This document shows positions 60,862 to 64,000 of a stretch of DNA of 64,000 nucleotides, piece by piece. The notes beneath the pieces are model-generated. The model made no database searches and was not told where the DNA came from. It saw nothing but the letters and a program-made list of their open reading frames with translations. Each line of letters starts with the position of its first letter. The first letter of the stretch is position 1. The DNA lies in contig CAZCZL010000012.1 of assembly GCA_964503315.1 (NCBI GenBank), positions 1 to 64,000 on the forward strand, in the 5' to 3' direction. This stretch comes from FEB-12 sp964503315 (GTDB lineage: Bacteria; Zixibacteria; MSB-5A5; GN15; FEB-12). Both the position numbers and the translations under genes were made by a program.

Positions 60862-62109
60862 TTAGCCCTTACGCCCCTTATGGTTGGCACGCAATTCGGT
60901 CGCCATCTCACGGATCTCCGTCAGATCACGCACCATCTCGGACCATCCGTACCAGAGCGAATAATCCGGATTATTGTGGAACGCGCCCTGGAATGCCCGC
61001 ATCCGATGTTCCAGATGCATAGCGAACAGTTTCTGCTCGATACTGGTCGGAGCGTCATGGAACGTCAGCAGATCCGGAAACGCGCCGGCATAGCCGGCAG
61101 GTTTCGCGAGGATACCGTCGGTATAGAGCGACGCGATCTCGCGAATTGCCTGCGCCAACAGGTGATCCGCCTCACGAATGATGTCATCTCCCTTCGCCAG
61201 TTCCGCTTTAGCGAAGTTCTCGGAGTGACACTGCCCGCAGGCACTGATCATTTTGTTCCGTTCACGGTCGAAATCCTCCTGCGTCAGTCGAGCGACATCG
61301 GCGGCCTTAACCGCGTCGAGCCGTCCAGTCGGCTGGCCGGTCGGGTCGAGCACACCGAGCGCCTGCAATATTGTCACCTGATCGGCGGCCCATTGCGAAT
61401 CCGCCGGCAATGGGAGGCGAACCGCCAGGAATCCCCACGCGGTGCGGACTTCGTGGTTTCCTTCCTGCATATGGCAATCCTGACAGGTCGGCGCGGACGC
61501 GGATTCCGGGAGTGTGCCGTTCTGCTTTAGGAGATAGCGTACGCCATGTTTGGAGGATGAGTACATTTCCCACTGCGGGTGGTCAAAGCCCATATGACAG
61601 GTCTGACAGGCCTGCGGTTGTTTCGCTTCGATGACCGAGAAGGTGTGTCGAGTATGGCAGGCATCACAGGACGCGTTTCCGAAACCGGGGTTGTCGGTCT
61701 TGAGCTTCTTGAGTTCCTCATCGGATTTTATCCCGATCTTGTGGCAACCGCCGCATCCTTTCATGCCATCGATAAGCGCTACCGGATGAGCATGCGTGGT
61801 TGGCATTGCTTTAAGCGCGGTCCAGGCATGGGCATGTTTCCCCTTCATGAACTGCTCAGTTTGCTGACTGTGGCACTCGCCGCAGGTCTGCGGAGTCGGC
61901 AGCGTGACTTTGTCGACATCGGCGGCGCTGGTATGGCCAGATCCGTGGCATCCGTCGCAGCCAATATCATTGGCGGCATGTTTCGAAAGCTTCCAGTCTG
62001 TCACAATATTCGGTGTGATCTTGGAGTGGCATTCCTGACAGGTCTCTGCCGAGCTGACGACCGGGAGCACTAGCGCCAGTGCCGTCAGAATAAGGAGCAA
62101 GCGTTTCAT
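60862..62109 (-). CDS. Octahaem c-type cytochrome, HAO-like (hydroxylamine/nitrite reductase family)
   Basis: 415 aa with signal peptide (MKRLLLILTALALVLPVVSS) and eight CxxCH motifs: CQECH, CDGCH, CGECH, CGGCH, CDACH, CQTCH, CQDCH, CGQCH. The closing helical region (ADHLLAQAIREIASLYTDGI; FQGAFHNNPDYSLWYGW) matches hydroxylamine-oxidoreductase-like octahaem proteins, including epsilon-HAO that reduces nitrite or hydroxylamine. Periplasmic. Start ATG 62109 has GAGG upstream. A class-II FNR-like promoter ahead implies induction under low oxygen or nitrogen-oxide conditions (inference). Physiological direction (oxidase or reductase) cannot be read from sequence. Confidence 0.88.
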   Translation of the reverse strand: MKRLLLILTALALVLPVVSSAETCQECHSKITPNIVTDWKLSKHAANDIGCDGCHGSGHTSAADVDKVTLPTPQTCGECHSQQTEQFMKGKHAHAWTALKAMPTTHAHPVALIDGMKGCGGCHKIGIKSDEELKKLKTDNPGFGNASCDACHTRHTFSVIEAKQPQACQTCHMGFDHPQWEMYSSSKHGVRYLLKQNGTLPESASAPTCQDCHMQEGNHEVRTAWGFLAVRLPLPADSQWAADQVTILQALGVLDPTGQPTGRLDAVKAADVARLTQEDFDRERNKMISACGQCHSENFAKAELAKGDDIIREADHLLAQAIREIASLYTDGILAKPAGYAGAFPDLLTFHDAPTSIEQKLFAMHLEHRMRAFQGAFHNNPDYSLWYGWSEMVRDLTEIREMATELRANHKGRKG

Positions 62110-62168
62110 ACGTACCTCGTAAGATAAAAATGGGATGATCGCCCCATGCTAACAGTTTGGTTTGGTGG

Positions 62169-62210
62169 ATAATACGGGTATGAAATAGTGGCTCCCTTGA
62201 CTTTAGTCAA
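62169..62210 (-). promoter_or_regulatory. FNR/DNR-type class II promoter of the octahaem cytochrome gene
   Basis: On the minus strand TTGAC-TAAA-GTCAA (62210-62197) is a perfect FNR/DNR-like palindrome and TATTAT (62174-62169) a good -10. They are separated by 22 bases, which places the box centre at about -41.5, the canonical class II activator position. Predicted start near 62162, ~53 bases before the gene. Confidence 0.8.
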
Positions 62211-62318
62211 CTTGAACCGAAACGATTTCTTCGCTCAAAGAGGACTGCCAGCGGTCCTCTCTTTAGTTCGACTGAGTTCTTGCCGACCTAGTCTTTATCA
62301 GCAGACTGGAGTTGAGAT

Positions 62319-63113
62319 ATGGTTGCCTATTTGCCTTACTTGTTAATCGGTCTTGTGGCCTGGGGGATTTTTGCCTTGATCCGCCATTCCCGTCGGCTCA
62401 TGGCCGAGCAGAAGCAGATGTTGCAGGAGCTCGGATTTACCGAAATAGCTGCGGTTGACAGCGAATTAACTGCCAAAGTGAATCGTCTGCGGAATATCGG
62501 GCGAGGGAACGTCAGGATAACCAAAGCATACTCGCGACGTCAGGGATACTATACGCTCTATATCCTGTATGTATGGACGGGGGGCAAGTCGGATTCTTCA
62601 ACCCAGTGGACTTCCGCTATCGTATCGCCTGAATTGGATCTTCCCACTTTTGCCCTATCGCCCGCGCTTCCAATCAAGGGAAAATTGGGCGAGTGGTTGA
62701 ACAGCGCGATCACCTGGGCGATACAAAAGCGCGGAATGTCCCGCGTAGAGATACCGAAAGAGACGGGATGCGCCGAGAGTCATTATCTGTTCGCGGAGAA
62801 GCCGGAGCAGGCCAAGGGATATTTCCCGAGCCAGTTCTGGGAGCGGATGGCGACCGACAAACATCGCTTGATGCTCGAAGGGAGCGGTGAGATGTTGCTT
62901 TTCTGGTCGATGCCTGGCGCGGACAAACAGAGCCGTCGCGTCAATTGGGTGGGAAATCGCAAGGCAGTACGTTTGCGCATGGATATCGCGGAACGATTGT
63001 TTGGCTGGATGCGCGAGTGCGGCAAAGTAGCGCAAAAAAGTCAGGCGCGGAATCTGTCGGGGGTGCTGAATGGTATCAGCGCGATCCAGGCGGAGCGTGA
63101 TCACTCCGCCTGA
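62319..63113 (+). CDS. Hypothetical membrane-anchored protein
   Basis: 264 aa, not recognised. One N-terminal helix (YLPYLLIGLVAWGIFALI) followed by a basic, soluble region without repeats or catalytic motifs: RRQGYYTLYILYVWTGGKSD, LPIKGKLGEWLNSAITWAI, ERMATDKHRLMLEGSGEMLL. A cytoplasmic or periplasmic domain tethered to the inner membrane is the most that can be said. ATG 62319; upstream GGAG (ctggagttgag). It converges with the gene at the right edge (13-base gap). Confidence 0.7.
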   Translation: MVAYLPYLLIGLVAWGIFALIRHSRRLMAEQKQMLQELGFTEIAAVDSELTAKVNRLRNIGRGNVRITKAYSRRQGYYTLYILYVWTGGKSDSSTQWTSAIVSPELDLPTFALSPALPIKGKLGEWLNSAITWAIQKRGMSRVEIPKETGCAESHYLFAEKPEQAKGYFPSQFWERMATDKHRLMLEGSGEMLLFWSMPGADKQSRRVNWVGNRKAVRLRMDIAERLFGWMRECGKVAQKSQARNLSGVLNGISAIQAERDHSA

Positions 63114-63126
63114 ATAACGCGGTAGA

Positions 63127-64000
63127 TCACGCCGGTTTGAACACTATCGCGTCGATGATCGAGCGTGAGTTCTTGCCGATCAGTTCAAGCAACGCGCCGT
63201 ATTTCTCCCGCGGCTGCAGCGAACGCTTCAACGTGATCACCTGCTTCAGCAGTATCCCGTTCGATGTCTGTTCCGAGGTGCAGGTGAGAGTCCCGAACTC
63301 ATTCTCAATATTGATCGGCTCAGGCAGAGCGGCGGTGATCCATCCGGCAGGCGCCGTAATGGCAAAGGTTTGCTCTATCCGTCTGGTGAAACCGACCCAG
63401 ACAGGATTCTGACGGGCTGTGGTATCCATGGAGAGGATCGATTCAACCATTGATGTCATCAGATCAGCGCTTTGCAGCACCATCTCCTGCGGAGTGGTCA
63501 TCACCAGGTTACCGATGGTGTAGTCGTAGTCAACAATGAACGGCTGGTCTATCAGGCTGTCGTTCGTGATAATCAGCGAATTGACTGTCAGATCCGCGCC
63601 TGGGAAATGGAGCGCCGACTTGAGCGAATCGATCACTTCATTGCGGTCTACATTGCGAATATCAAAGCGCGCGCGGTAGGCGTAACTCCCCTGGTACGTG
63701 CGCCGCTGTTTGACGCCCACCATGCCATTGGAGTCAATGGCGATCTGAAAGTCGCCGCTCAGGATATTCTTCTCGGTGGTATCCACCGGGATCTTCCATT
63801 GTCGGGCAAAGCTCTCATCCGAAACGATGACCGTCGGCTGGTCCTGATAGAAATCGGGGACTTGTCCGACAGGGAGCCGCACCGAGGCGGGAAAAACAAT
63901 TTGCACGCGGTTGTCGAGATGGGCCAGCAGGGCCGGTACCTGCACCTGGTCGACTGAGATAAAGCTGGCATCGAAGTAGCCATTGTACGCATCATGGACC
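63127..64000 (-). CDS. DUF3857/transglutaminase-like protein, C-terminal part (5' truncated by window)
   Basis: The frame is open to the right window edge; the last 290 codons are visible. The segment LPVGQVPDFYQDQPTVIVSD and the beta-rich tail (GDFQIAIDSNGMVGVKQRRT; ITLKRSLQPREKYGALLELI) resemble the part of DUF3857/DUF3858 proteins that follows the transglutaminase-like core. No catalytic Cys-His-Asp triad can be checked because that region lies outside. GTG 63945 is an internal codon, not the start. Function in these proteins is poorly known; many are secreted or envelope-associated. Confidence 0.55.
   Translation of the reverse strand, partial: VHDAYNGYFDASFISVDQVQVPALLAHLDNRVQIVFPASVRLPVGQVPDFYQDQPTVIVSDESFARQWKIPVDTTEKNILSGDFQIAIDSNGMVGVKQRRTYQGSYAYRARFDIRNVDRNEVIDSLKSALHFPGADLTVNSLIITNDSLIDQPFIVDYDYTIGNLVMTTPQEMVLQSADLMTSMVESILSMDTTARQNPVWVGFTRRIEQTFAITAPAGWITAALPEPINIENEFGTLTCTSEQTSNGILLKQVITLKRSLQPREKYGALLELIGKNSRSIIDAIVFKPA

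Overview
The window reads as chromosomal DNA of a GC-rich, Gram-negative (double-membrane), respiratory bacterium. Outer-membrane machinery (TamA/TamB, an MtrB-like porin, a DUF5916 barrel), multihaem cytochromes, DUF5683, and a secreted protein with the YPNP signature and a C-terminal sorting-like domain suggest an uncultured FCB-group lineage. Candidate phylum Zixibacteria is my best guess; it rests on gene style only, with no rRNA or marker phylogeny.

Layout. 1-2700: the 3' part of a TPR-fused sigma-54 activator, then a lone bacterial-microcompartment shell protein with a Rho-N-like tail. 2710-6562: a TetR-regulated electron conduit (TetR, decahaem MtrA/DmsE-type cytochrome, MtrB-like porin); the porin frame is interrupted by one in-frame UGA. 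6685-13157: threonine dehydrogenase, AcpS, an acetyl-CoA-synthetase-like ligase, a dedicated acyl carrier protein, a KBL-type alpha-oxoamine synthase and a second alpha-oxoamine synthase. 13160-15375: an AT-richer island (pentapeptide/membrane protein and a small zinc-ribbon protein) bounded by inverted 21-bp repeats and carrying dispersed palindromic repeats. 15376-24300: isocitrate dehydrogenase, exported peroxiredoxin, short MgtE, a DPPR-synthase-like prenyltransferase, a lipid kinase, DUF5683, and an HD-GYP/HEAT pair. 24350-27852: gmd-rmd-wbpA nucleotide-sugar operon behind a clear sigma-70 promoter. 28000-42420: TPR protein, aldo-keto reductase, DinB-like protein, a large secreted protein, EamA permease, an ECF sigma/anti-sigma unit, UvrD/PcrA helicase, GNAT, STAS and DUF5916 proteins. 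42833-46505: tig-clpP-clpX and tRNA-Leu(TAG). 46609-50870: a quinone-oxidoreductase-like enzyme and an arsR-permease-arsE-arsF-arsG-like cluster. 50889-62210: a protein kinase fused to an alpha/beta-hydrolase, a zinc alcohol dehydrogenase, tamA-tamB, a DUF3298 lipoprotein, and an octahaem HAO-like cytochrome under an FNR/DNR-type promoter. The right edge cuts a DUF3857/transglutaminase-like protein.

The strongest candidates for something undescribed are the ACP-centred amino-ketone/threonine cluster, the kinase-hydrolase fusion, the orphan shell protein with a nucleic-acid-binding-like tail, and the in-frame UGA followed by a SECIS-like hairpin in the MtrB-like porin. The FNR-type promoter of the HAO-like cytochrome is the best-resolved regulatory element.
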